Origin: Alligator mississippiensis
Taxonomy: Eukaryota; Chordata; Crocodylia; Alligatoridae
Reading direction: 5' to 3'
Assembly: GCF_030867095.1 (NCBI RefSeq)
Contig: NC_081824.1
Coordinates: 305,676,956 to 305,740,955 of the forward strand
Length of the DNA: 64,000 bases
The translations under genes and the position numbers were made by a program. A model generated the notes under the pieces. The model did no database searches. It was not told the origin of the DNA and saw nothing but the letters and a program-made list of their open reading frames with translations. This document shows positions 13,196-24,649 of this stretch, piece by piece. Each line of letters opens with the position of its first letter. Within the stretch, counting starts at the first letter, position 1.

Positions 13196-15050
13196 TGTTC
13201 TGTTATGGGTACAGACCAGTTTCCAATCACTTATAGTCTGTACCTGGCATTGGATACCTAAATCCTGCTTGAGCACTTACACTGGACAATGGAATTCTGG
13301 CCAAGTAAGGACTATGGAGGAGCAGGCCCCAGTATATGCATCAGAGGATGCCTGTGAATATCAATGAACAGGAAGGGATGCTCCCTGGGGGGGAATTTTG
13401 CTGTTTGATCTGTGCTCTCTCCTGGATCTTTCCTCTGACAGAGAACACTTTTTTATCTTGTGTCTTATAATGTTGAGGAGGAAGAAGACAATCATGGTAA
13501 ACATGAATAGGTTGTCAGAGCAGAATAAATAACATTCATGATAAATAACAAGTCCTGGCATGGATAGAGTAGCTGTTTCCCAGCCTTCCTCTCCGTCTCA
13601 CAAACATCAAATTTTGCTGAAGAGAAACTGATGTAGAAACTGCCAAAAAATGAGATACACAATTTTTATCTACACAGGCACACATCTAAGAAAAAGTCCA
13701 AACCACAACTGGGAAGAGGGAAAATGTAGAGCCACAACTCTTGAGGAGGAAACAGTGACCCGTTTTCACAGATAAAGATACTGGATGCTCCACAGACCTC
13801 CAGAATTGAAAGTAGTTTAATCCTTTCTAATTTTGGTTACTGTAGGCACCTCAGTGTGTGATTGAGAGCAGGCTAATTAACTCTGCTCAGAGGCATGACT
13901 AATTGGCCCTGGGGAAGTGCTGCTTGAACATAGCTCTACTGCTTCTGATGCAGAAGTAAGTCTGCCGCTACTTCCCGAACTAGAAAGCAGCAGGGCCACA
14001 TTCATGCAGTAATAGAGGCCTTCATCTCAGCAGATGCAGCAGGGTGCCACATAGAAGGGTCCCCAATCAGTTCATCAAAATTTAGGTCTCCCATGTCAGG
14101 TGATACTTGGGCATCCAAAGTACTCAGGGATTCCTATGGAAAATTTGGGATGGCAAGGCCCATTGTCTAGTATTGATTCTGTGTCATTTAAATGTGTTAC
14201 ATGACGTGAGAGAATAATTACAGATTCTTGTGTGCAATAGAGAACACCATACAACTGGTGATGAACTACATCCAAGAGAGGTGAAGCTGGCATGACGAGG
14301 AATTCCAGTCACATCACAGACATGTTTTACTCTATATGTTTCCTAGGCCTAATTCAGAAAAGGTATGAAACAAATGAAATTCCATTGACTTCCTAGGAAC
14401 TACATCCACTAACACTAGGGATGAATTAGACCTTTGGTCTTTCTGACCATTTTACTTCACCCACTTTCGAATTCACCCTTAACAAATAAGAGGTTCCCTT
14501 TATTACATTTAACCCAGCAGAAGTTATTAATAGCACCTCACTCTGGAAGCAATTCCCTCCAATGTTCATCCCTATAAAATTGCCTGTTTGATCATTTTGC
14601 AGCCTGCATTTTCAATCAATGTACTTTTAGAATCACATTAATCTGAAATGGATTATTATTGAGCTGACTATTCCTTGGGGGTATAATGAAAAGTATTCAT
14701 TAATTCTCAGGGGGGAGGGTTAATTACTTTTTTTTTTACACCTGTATTAATTGCCAATAACTTTTTATTGAGTTGGTCTCATAAAGTTATTTTTTAATTA
14801 CTTCTTGTGTTGCCACATCTAAAATACTTAGTCAAAACAAGAAATAGACCACGTAGGTTCTCCAGCTAAGAAACAGGAGCACATTATAAAGAGCGCAGAG
14901 CCAAAGAGGCCAATCTAATCATTGTATTCTTGGGTAAAGCATTAGATCTAGTTTGATACAATACTAGATTTTCAAGGCCCTGTGCCTTCACATATCCTCA
15001 CATACAAACGAGCCAAACCCTACTTTCTATGCTCATAAAATAGACCCATT
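13196..15050. other. Intergenic, no gene recognised
   Basis: No exon or known repeat was recognised. An AT-rich block at about 14460-14820 contains several TAATTA/ATTAAT cores (see findings). The remaining frames are short and featureless. Confidence 0.4.
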
Positions 15051-15517
15051 GGCCACGTCCAGACAAGCGTGCATGTGTGGTATGTGGCGCCACAGACCCC
15101 TCTGTGGTGTCACACACAGCTCATCCAAGCATTCCCTGCACTGCTATGTTGCAGTGCAGTTGGGTTTTTTTAAACCCTGGGAGATCCCGAGGTCAAAAAA
15201 ACCCATGCAAAAAAAAATGTGGGGTGGCACACGTGGCAGCAATGCACACCACCCAAAACTACAGCCTAGCCAACCAGAGTCACGTTCCAGCTGCCAGCCA
15301 GGCTCCCTACTGCAGGAGCACCATGGCTGCAGCCCCTCAGGGCCCCCAGGTAAGGCTGCTGGGGCCAGCACAATTGCTGGCCCCCACCTGGTAACCTGCT
15401 GTGCACCACAGTGCATATGACACGGGCATTTCCCTGGGACAAGTAGCAATAGCACAAGGTGTGCCATAGCTACTTGTCCCTGGGGAAACAAATGTCCGTG
15501 CTCATCTGGCTGTGGCC
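15051..15517. mobile_element. Non-autonomous DNA transposon (MITE) with GC-rich interior
   Basis: Inverted ends pair GGCCACGTCCAGACAAGC (15051) with the reverse complement of GCTCATCTGGCTGTGGCC (15500-15517). An inner hairpin at 15429-15488 pairs GGGACAAGTAGC with GCTACTTGTCCC. No transposase frame is present; overlapping 100-codon frames on both strands are composition artefacts. No clear target-site duplication was seen. Confidence 0.6.
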
Positions 15518-16512
15518 ACCGATTCCAAAATCATCTCTGCAACTGGTGCACAGGACTCATATTGACTTTCTACATGGGGCTGAGTTTTACTTTGGATGAC
15601 TAAAGGGGTAGGGTTTGGCACCCAAATTACTGAAAGTTGTATAAGGGTAAATAGAACAAGAGAGAAAGTGAGAAAGTCAGAGCAAACAGCTGAGCCACCA
15701 CACAGGCAATTCAGCATGCTAGTTTTGGTATTGGGAAGAATTTTAAATACTTGCTTCTAGATCCAAGAGAATTCCCCAAAAAGAGAAATGGTAAAAGGTG
15801 AAAACGTAATAAAAAATTGGAATGATGGCCTTAGAGAGCCTGGTAATCAACGTGAGCACACTTAGCTCTCCTGACTAGATCATAGTTTACAAATAAGATG
15901 ATAGAAGTACTAGAAGGAGTACATTCCACTCAAAATACTATGAACACCAGTGACAGGACCCCTTACACTGGGGAAACCAGAACAACAGCTTGCCTCTTAA
16001 GAGTGGAAGCTTCATTGTGAAGCCTGGAGTAGTGCTTAGGCCTTGTTCTGCTTCCCTTCACAGGAGTGACTTTTACCTTATAGGCAACTGGGGTAGCTTT
16101 CAGCAACACCCAGAGCTTAACAACAATGTGTACACCATAAATGCACTATTGGATTCTGCCATAGCAGATATTTTGTCGTGGGAGTAATGGTGACCTCTTC
16201 CACTTGCTGATTCAGAAACAGCGGGATTGTGTGGGATGGGATAAGATGGGAGAAAGCCGCTGGTGACCAAAAACCACTCCTGCCCCACAAAGAACAGCTC
16301 TGCTACAATGAGACAATAATCTGCCCAACACAACTGCCTCCACCCTGACACGCTGAGAGCACTCCACAAAGCAAGACTGAGGCATCAAGATGCCCTGGCA
16401 GCACCAGCTCTTTTCATGTGTGTAAAAAGGGTTTCAGGGAGCCTCCGTGTATATCCTGCTGGGCCTGGGCTGGCTCCACCTCCTTGTTAGGGCCTTTGTC
16501 AGATGCAGGCAG
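15518..16512. other. Intergenic, nothing recognised
   Basis: No coding exon or nameable repeat was found. Short frames lack domains. Confidence 0.4.
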
Positions 16513-16529
16513 CAATCACTCAGCGATCA

Positions 16530-17335
16530 CCGGAGATCCTGGTTTTCTGTTTAAAAATCACAAACTCTCAGATAAAAATCACACATTCTCCCCTGTCCAT
16601 CTGGCAATAGTGGGGGTGCCAGCATGGAGTTATGCCCTCCACTGCTGCTGGGTTGGGAGGGGGCAAGCCTTGCTATGACAGCGTAGGGCTTGCGGCAGCA
16701 GCACTGAGCTTCCCTGCCTGATCCCACTCCACCCTGTCACACTGGGTCCTGCCTGCTGGACTGTGGAGGCCCCAGGGGGAGCAGCATGGCAGGGAACCCA
16801 AGCCCACAGCAGGCAGCCTGCCTCCACCACATGCACAAATCTGGGGGACACATGCTCCTCTCGGGTGTGTTCGCAGCAGCAAGAAGCCAGCCCCCCTGCC
16901 CCCCAGATAAGCTGGCCGCGGCCCCATCCCACTTCCTGCACTCCAGGCCCAGGCCCCAAGCCCCATGCACCGTCCACAGCTTAAATCTTAAATGGTCCCC
17001 AGCTCTGCCCAACCCCCTCCCTCCCTACGGAGGCCTCAATCTCCCCCCACCCCCTGCTCTGACCTACCTGTGGGGAGTTGCGGGAGCTACTCTTCAGGCT
17101 GCCTGGTGGCCACGTGCACGTGTGAGTGAGCACGTGCACATGGCATCCGTTGCCTGACCACCCTGCTCCCACTCCCCCAGCCCTTTACAGGCTGGAACTC
17201 TGCAAGCCCACTGTTTCCTGTGTTTCTTTCTCCTTTAAGGGAAGAAATCCAGGGTTTTCTCCTTAAAGTGAGAAAATCCACATTTTACCACATTTTTCTG
17301 GGAAACAGAAAACCCGGCTCCCTGGCAATCACTCA
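16530..17335. mobile_element. Non-autonomous element with inverted ends and GC-rich core
   Basis: The left end CCGGAGATCCTGGTTTTCTG is mirrored by the right end CAGAAAACCCGGCTCCCTGG (17316-17335). Both lie beside A-rich/T-rich 'aaaatc(a)ca' blocks. The 12-base direct repeat CAATCACTCAGC occurs at 16513-16524 and 17336-17347, like a target-site duplication, though five bases (GATCA) separate the left copy from the end. The core is a roughly 500-base GC-rich filler whose 90-120-codon frames on both strands are not genes. Confidence 0.55.
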
Positions 17336-17347
17336 GCTAGCAACACT

Positions 17348-18345
17348 CACAGCTTCTCAGACCACATGCCCACAACATACAGAGACCATCAAACAAACAC
17401 TCATCCAGCAAAACACACAGGCAGCCCTGGCTCACTTACCTTCCCAGGGCAGGATTGGGTGCCTGGCTTCTCTTCCTCTTCTTGCTCCCAGTGAACTGCT
17501 TGCAAACTGCTTCCCTATTTGCTGGCCCTGTTCACCCTGTAGTCTGCCTGGCTGGGTGACAAAGTCAGCTGCAACTGAAAAGGGTAAAGCTAGAGAGATT
17601 TAAGGGGGACCAGGAGCAGAGGGCAGGGGGGAGGAGAGAGGAGGTGTGATGCTTATAGAGAAGCACAGAACCTGTGCTACTTTTCTGAGGGTCTGAAGAA
17701 AGACCACAGGGTTGGGGTTTTGGTTGTTTGCTCTTTGCACACTTGATTGTTTTGCAGTTCTTCCTGTGTGGACAAGGCTGCCCTTGTAAAATAAACTGTC
17801 TGGAAACCTGACCACAGAGCTGACTGACCTTAATAAAGAGGCTGGGTGAGTGACCTGCCTGCAGTGTAATACTGCAGCACTCCAATAAACAGCAGCTTCC
17901 CAGTATGAACAACTGAAAGCGCCTCAGAGAGCTGCAGCTGAGAATTAAAGACCTGAAGTGACCAAAAAACCGAGCTGTTCCCATTCTGTTTCCCTTCACA
18001 CCCAGGCACTTCCTTAAGCTGGTCAGGAACAGGACCAGAAAAACCACCTTGATTTCTTCCCTTGCAGGGTAAATTTTAGGGTAGACCAGCAGGTTGATCT
18101 TTCTTTTCTATTGTAATTAACTGTTATTTAATAATGAATGTATGCACAATCCTCACATCCATTTTATGATATTCATAAAGGCCCTGGACTTCCAAATGCA
18201 ACTAGCAATTCTTGGGTGCTTCATGTTAAATGCCTGAAGGGACCTTGGTTACTAGAAGGTGGGGGCTTGGCACTTTCTGAAAAAACAGAGACCTTTAAAG
18301 TTGTTTCCAGCTGGGTGCCCAGAAACCAGCCACCTTTGAAAATCA
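17348..18345. other. Intergenic, unassigned
   Basis: It contains two AATAAA hexamers (17832 and 17884 area) in a stretch that could be a decayed LTR or other repeat, but no pairing LTR was found. A 160-codon minus frame (17565-18047) has no recognised domain. Confidence 0.35.
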
Positions 18346-18500
18346 GAACCAAGACAGAGCACATACCAACTGCTGAAACTTCCTTAGCCTGACGAAGGGT
18401 TTTTGAACCTGAAAGCTTGCTTAATAATTCTTTTCCAACTATTTGGGTTGGTCTAATAAAAGATATCAGATTCACACAAGGAACCTTGTCTGTTGTAAGA
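18346..18500 (+). mobile_element. Penelope-like element, 3' UTR fragment
   Basis: Starting near AGACAGAGCACATACCAACT it matches the second half of the Penelope 3' UTR. It includes CTGACGA (18389-18395), GAAA (18411-18414), GGTTGGTCTAATAAAAGATA and GGAACCTTGTCTG. It carries the best preserved hammerhead-like core of the three copies. Confidence 0.7.
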
Positions 18501-20293
18501 GAAACACTCCAACTCTTTAGTACGTGGATTTGGAATATAAATAAGATAAAGGCAGTTACATAACAGCAGAGGGCAAAAGTTTGCGTGTGTGTGCGAACAC
18601 ACACACACACAATTATTAAGTGGAAGACCTCTAAGCTGGAGACGCACATGTAATGTCATTTAGGTATATAAATAGTTTTGGAAGAGAAAGCAACCAAAAC
18701 TATGCTGCTGCCATGGCAAAACAGAAACCAAAGACTAAGAAGCAGATCCAGGATTTTACAAAGGGGGGTGGAGGAGCAGTGTTCGGTGCTGCACAGCTGT
18801 TACACCCCCATTCCCAGCCTCCTTCCCCCATCCCAGGCCAGAAGACCGCACCATGAGACCAGGAGTTCAGGACTTTTTTAAGTCCCCAAAGCAGGTAAGA
18901 ATGACACCCCTCCTCTTTCCCCTCTCTACTCAGAGGCATATCTCTTCCCCTCTCCTTCCTCCCACTCTCTTATCTGCCTCTGCCACTGTCCCCCACTGTC
19001 CCAAAGGGTGACACCAGCTCCAGAGCTGCTTCAGCTGGGCTGCATGGGGGCCAGGCTCAGGCCAGGATAGTGGAAGTGGCAAGCCAGTTCCCCCTCCCAT
19101 GCCTGCTCCCAGGCTGACAGCGAATACCCAGGAGAACCAGGCAGGCAGGGAGAACCCTCTTGCCTGCTGCTGATGCTGTCCCAGGCTGAGCCACCCCCCC
19201 CAGTGTAGGTGGACTGGGACAGGAGCTTCCCTTACCCTCAGGACAGTGGGGATAGCAGCAGCAGGCAGGGAGGGAGGAAGGGAGGGGAGGGAAGGGGAGA
19301 GGAGGATAGAGGCCTCTGAGCATGGGGGGGAAAGAAAGGGGAGGAATTCTTACCCTCTGTGGGGACTTAAAACAGTCCCTGGTTGCTGCTTCTGCCATGT
19401 GGTTAGGAAGGTGGGGTGCAACCATGCCACTGCATACCCTCTGGATCTGTCCCTGAAAGGATTAAAGATTTTCCAGAGTTCCTGCCTTAGAGAGGCAGGC
19501 ATTGGATCAGTTTTCAGGAACCAAACTTCTGAAACTACAAAAGACAATCACCTCCTCCATAAAACCTTTGTTGATCAGGACAAAAAAAATGTGCATACGA
19601 TGTGATAGACAAAAGTAGTCAATGTTTTGTTTTTTCTTTAACATGAAAGCCCAGCATGTAGGAAGAGCTTGACAAGATTGCATCCAATACTGCATGTTTG
19701 TAGGGTGAAGTGCCTTCTCTTTCAAAAAGACAACATTTTAATCTATACATTGATTCACCAAGATCTATTTTTTTATTAGATATTTCATACAGGAACAACC
19801 CTAGATCAATCCCATTAGAATGATGAAATCCATGTCAATCCAGAACTTCACATGATGTGTCATTTATTTAAGACAGTGCTAACTACATATTATACAGGTC
19901 TTGGTGGGTGGTAAATTGATTTGCTGCTTGTAACATCATTTTAACTAGCTAATATGCCAGTACAATCAGTAAAAAAAAAATTGCATACAGTATAAAATAA
20001 TTATGGGCATCTTCACTGGGTCCTATTAGGAGTAACAAGTTAAAATGGGGATAGTGATCTCTCACTGTGGAAAATGGACTCTCCTAAGCAGAAACTGCTG
20101 CTGCTGAGAACTGTTAATGCCTATAACTTAAATATAGCTGAATCTCAACTTTAAATGCCATGTTACACTGAGACAGGCAAGAGGGAGGCGGGCTATAGCT
20201 CACAGACAGAAGTCTGTTGTACTTCCTGGGCCTACAGTGGGGTGCGATATGCTGGAAAAGTTCCAGAGGGGTGAGGTCAAGCTTCACTCTGAC
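18501..20293. other. Intergenic with GC-rich, G-run segments; no gene
   Basis: A short AC repeat lies at 18597-18611. 18760-19350 is GC-rich with GGAGGGA-type runs, and its 100-120-codon frames are compositional. A unit at about 19640-19710 (GGAAGAGCTTGACAAGATTG) has a diverged second copy at about 20500-20580, so it is repeat-derived. Confidence 0.4.
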
Positions 20294-20372
20294 CAGTGGT
20301 TTTCAACATTTTTAGAGTCAGGCCATCATCCACAACTTTTTAAATTTGGCAATCCCCAGTTGAGAACCACTA
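20294..20372. mobile_element. Short hAT-like inverted-repeat element
   Basis: CAGTGGTTTTCAACATTTTT at the left is mirrored by AGTTGAGAACCACTA at the right. This is the end type shared with the element ending at 62096. No target-site duplication was evident. Confidence 0.45.
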
Positions 20373-20589
20373 TTTTGCTACCTCCACTTACCTCAGTGAT
20401 TCTCGGCCAAATATCTTACATTAAAACTACATCTTCATAACATCTTCACTGCTCAAGATAAAAACTGGTGCAGCTGAATACACAAGAGGAACCAAACTAT
20501 TTTCCTTCAATATAAAAGTCAAGCAGGTAGGAAGAGCCTGACTAGATTTTACGCAGCTATTGCAGGGTAAAGCACACGAGAAGTGATGG

Positions 20590-21900
20590 GTTACATAATG
20601 AAAAGAGCCAATGCTTTTCCTGGCAAGACTTTGTGGACTTGATTCTGCACTCCCAAAGCCAGGCAAGACTAGTTATAATTGGAGTTTAGCCTAGATGAGG
20701 CTAGCAGAAATTAGATGCCATTGGAAAAAGGAAAACCCACAGAACACATTCACCAACAGCGTCTAATACTCACCCCATCTCCCTGACATATCTCATTTTC
20801 TGCACATCACCTGTAGTAATAATTTCCTTTCTGCAGCTGAACTATGTCTCCTTAATATTCTTTCCTGTAACTTGATCCAAGACTCCCCATCAAGGGTGGA
20901 TCTGGGGAGGGGGGAAGAGGGGAGTTGCAGTGGTACAGTTGCACCCCACTTTGATTCCTGGTCCACCCAAACTTTGAAGCCAACTGTTGGGAAGAGGCAG
21001 GAGCATTTCTAGCCTGACAGTGCTGAGGGAGTTCACAGATATCTCTTTTCTATTTCATATCCCTGCAGACTATTTTTAGTTCTAGCCAAAAGCTTTAAAT
21101 CAGGTGTGTTAATGTTAACTCAGGTGTGGAAATGACTGATAGTGAAGCATTGGATGCCCTGTCAAGATGCTCAAGGAGGCTACGTTTTGATTTTATAAAT
21201 CTGAATAAGAGGTGTACATTTAACTATAATAACTACAGGACTAATAAAACAAGTTATCTTTGGACTATTTTTGCCTAGCTTGTTGTGTTTTATTAAACTT
21301 AATATATAAGATAGCAACGGTTTACTAATTTGCTTCGATCCTAAACTGAATAATGTAACACTGGGCTGCTAGCATATTAGTAAATCTTCTAGTTTCTCTT
21401 TAACTAAAGAAAAATATGTGATATGCGTGGTGATGCACCACACACCCTGCATCCCATTAGGTTTAAGGGGAAAAACTGGGAGAAAGCCAACATAAGCCAA
21501 TGAGTACACAGCTCAGACTGGTGCATCCTCTAGGGGTGAAGTCAAAAACTCTATATCCTCCCAAAGAGGATGGAAAAATAGATGCCAAGGCTCATGTGAA
21601 ACAGACAAGAACAGCCAAAGCAAACAGATTCTCAGCTGAACAGGCCACAGAACAGTAGCCAGCTAAACAGTGGTAAAAAATAAAAGTATTTCTACACCAA
21701 TGCCGTAAGTCTAAAAACTAAGATGAGTGAACATGAATGGCAGTGATGATATTGACATATATGTTTCTGAAGTGTGGTGTAAAGAGGAAAATCAACTGGA
21801 CACTGTAGTTCTGATGTACAAACTACACAGGAATGATTGACCAGGTAATAGATTAAGTTGCTCTAAAGCACAGTGCCTTAGGGAACTCGTGTTAATTTTT
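20590..21900. other. Intergenic, nothing recognised
   Basis: No exon or repeat could be named. Short frames only. Confidence 0.4.
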
Positions 21901-21916
21901 GCCACTTTGCGGGGCT

Positions 21917-21948
21917 GGGCTGGTGCTCACACTAGTGAGCACCAGCCC
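21917..21948. repeat. Perfect hairpin in a GC-rich segment
   Basis: GGGCTGGTGCTCAC and GTGAGCACCAGCCC are perfect 14-base inverted arms around ACTA. It lies at the left edge of a GC-rich block (21.9-22.39 kb) that is probably another non-autonomous element. Confidence 0.8.
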
Positions 21949-22394
21949 AACCCCAGCCCCAGCAGGGATCAAGGGGGAGAGAGGGGAGGGGGAGGGAGCA
22001 GCACAGAGCTGCTGGCTGGACTTTACCGGACCAGAGCTGGAGGGGCGGGACACAGGGAACAGAGCTCCCTCGCCTTGTAGGCCCAGCTTGGCTCCCCTCA
22101 ATACTCTAGCTGGGGTAGCTGCGGGGTCCTGAGAGGCAAGGGGGCTCCATTCCACCCTACCTCCCAAATCCAGCTCTGGTCAGGCAAAGCCCAACCAGCT
22201 GTTCCCTCCTCATCTCCTTACCCCTCCCTCTCCTGCTGACAGACCCAGAGCTGGGGGGGAAGGACTGGGGAGAGGGGTGGTTCACCAGCTTCCTTGGATG
22301 CTGTTGGAGCATCCCTACCAACTAGCCAGGGTTGGTGCAGGCAGGCTCCAGCCCCCCTGACCCAACAGGTCTGTTGGGTTGAGGGGTGGCTCTA

Positions 22395-23290
22395 ACTCAT
22401 GGCACTTTGTATAAAGTTAGAGCGCAGCCTATAATGTCTGTAGGTATCCTCAGTGTCCAAATAGGAAGAATTTACTTTTGGGGATGTACTATCAACCAAC
22501 TGATCAGGATGGCAGTAATGAGCAAAAAAATGATAATGCTGATAAGAGAGGCTGCAGAAACAGAAGGTGACTTCAATTAACCCCATATAGACTGGGTAAA
22601 TCTCACTTCAGGACAGGGAACAGCACTAAATTTCTAGATGCTATAAATGACTGCTTTTTGGAACAATTAGTCCTGGAACCCACAAGACAAAGGGCTACTC
22701 TAAAATTAAGTCCTAAGCAGTGTCCAGGATTTGGTCCAAGGAGTAACTATTGGTAGCCACTCTGTAATAGTGACCATAATGTAATCTGGTTTGATATTCT
22801 TGCAGGAGGCAAGAAAATAACCCCCCCAAAAAACCCAAAGAAATCAACCACAGTGGTATTCACCTTGACAAAGGGAGCTATACAAAATGAGGATGTTATA
22901 CAGAAATTAAAAGGGCAGCCAAGGGAGTTAAAAACTTGAAGCAGCAATTAAAATACCACATTGAAGATACAACTTAAAGCGTACAACAGATAAAAAAAAA
23001 AAGTGGAAACCAAAAAGGAGTCAGCCTGGTTATATGGTAGAGTTTTGGAATCTATTCAAGGCAAAAAAAAAATGACATTCTTAAAATGGAATGTCCCAAT
23101 GAGGACACTAGAAAACAGCATAAAATCTGGTAAGTTAAAGGTAACTTTAACATGGGAACAGTTCTGCCTATATGAATCCTGAATACATGTTCTTACCCTT
23201 AGCATCTACTCTGTGCCACAGTGATAACACAAGATACTAGGCTAGATGGGTCTGTAGTCTGACTCACCATGGCACGTCTTACGCAAAATT
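22395..23290 (+). mobile_element. L3/CR1-like LINE: endonuclease, linker and 3' tail, RT deleted
   Basis: A frame near 22565-22800 reads as a decayed apurinic endonuclease C-terminus: GDFN with DW..NLTSGQGTA, then VTIGSHSVIV, the equivalent of the GxSDH region. Downstream, a lysine-rich linker follows (22890-23110). The RT is absent, and the 3' tail resumes at about 23130, ending in GGCTAGATGGGTCTGTAGTC and TGACTCACCATGGCA. The same tail occurs reversed at 29641-29765. Many stops are present. Confidence 0.6.
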
Positions 23291-23336
23291 CCTCTCTGGG
23301 AGCAGGGACAGGACAAATCTTTAGTCGAGTCCCATT

Positions 23337-24649
23337 GGCTAGGGACAGACATTACACATAAACTGGTTTAAGTAATCAGAAACTGATTTAAACCTGTAAC
23401 AGAACAGATATTCAGTGCACATAAACCAGTTTGAAAATGGCCAAAACCGATTTGAGATAAACCTGGTTGAATGTAGCATCAGACTTAACTGATTTGGCTT
23501 AAACTGGTTTATGTAATGTCTGTCCCAGACCCCTTGCTGGTTTAAGATAAATCAGATACCCCCAGCATCCCAGCACGCTCTCTGGGCTGGGCGGAGCTCT
23601 GTTCCTCAGCAGAGCTGGCCCCTCTGCTCCGCTCTCTAGCCAGAGCAGGGGTGGGGCATGGCCAGATGCTGGCCTGCCATGGCCCCCAAAGCAAACTCCT
23701 ACCTCCATCCCCTCTCTCCCCCACTGGAAAACCCTATGGACTACAGCTGAGGCTACAGCTGCACCTCCATGGCTTTCCTGCAGTCAGGCAGAGACTGAGT
23801 TAATTCTTCCCTCTGTCCAGCTTGCCTGTAGCCAGGGAGGGGATTAATTCCACAGTGGTCCTAGAACAAGGGAGAGAGGCAAGACCTGCACCTTTAAGCC
23901 TAGAGTTAAGACCTGCAGGACCAGACTGAGAGGTAGGAAGTGTTGGCAAAGACCTGACAATCATCACACACATGTACTGGAGATGAAGTTAAGGGAAGCT
24001 GCAGACCAAAGAATGAAGAGAGCTACATTTACATTATAAAGCAGAACCTGTAAAACCTAAACAAAGCCTTTCTGAATGCCTGGCTGTAAGGAGACACTCT
24101 GCCCTCAGGAGTAGTAAGACTTATGCAAGGCTTTCTCTTGTCTCCCTGCTTTACATTTTAAGTTAGACTAAGTTGTGTATGCTGTATTTTACTGGGCTGT
24201 ATATCTCAGCTTAGGCGAAGATTTTTGGTAGTTCCCTGTTGTATGCTTTGCAAACTGCTGTGTTCAATACATGCTTGCTTCAGAGAAAGGACTTTTTTAT
24301 CATCCCCACTCATCAGTCTGGCAGCAGTTCCCCCTGCTCCCCCTCCAGGCTGGTGGTTGGCACCCTGTGTGTCCTGCGAGCCCTGGCTGGTGCCTGGCCA
24401 CACCTGCTTTGTTCCAGCAGGGAGGCGTGAAAGCTTTGGAGGGCAGCTCTCTTCCTTCCCCTTTGGTAGTGGTTGGCAAGCATGCTCAAGCACCCCCCAG
24501 CTCCTGGCTTGAGCCACTGCAGGCACATGCCTGCATTTCCTGATTTGACAGAGAATGTCTTCCAGTTATTAATCAGTTTAAGCTGCACAGTTTAGACTAA
24601 TTTGCAAAGAGTGAATCAATTCAGGCTTTTTGAATGTCTGTGCCTAGCC
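23337..24649. mobile_element. 1.3-kb non-autonomous DNA transposon with ATT target-site duplication
   Basis: The left end GGCTAGGGACAGACATTACA is mirrored at the right by GAATGTCTGTGCCTAGCC. The trinucleotide ATT flanks both ends (23334-23336 and 24650-24652). Immediately inside the left end, 23342-23526 forms a second near-perfect inverted repeat (GGGACAGACATTACACATAA against TTATGTAATGTCTGTCCC), so the left end may itself be a folded or nested copy. The interior is GC-rich with no transposase. Confidence 0.6.

Noticed and set aside
16630..17172. Several 90-123-codon frames on both strands
   Set aside because: GC-rich, stop-poor composition inside the non-autonomous element 16530-17335; proline/alanine-rich products with no homology recognised.
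17800..17960. LTR of an endogenous retrovirus
   Set aside because: Two AATAAA signals suggested an LTR, but no second LTR, primer-binding site or gag/pol/env frame was seen.
17565..18047. 160-codon minus-strand frame
   Set aside because: Cysteine/serine/leucine-rich without a recognisable domain and no splice context; the region looks like a decayed repeat with AATAAA signals.
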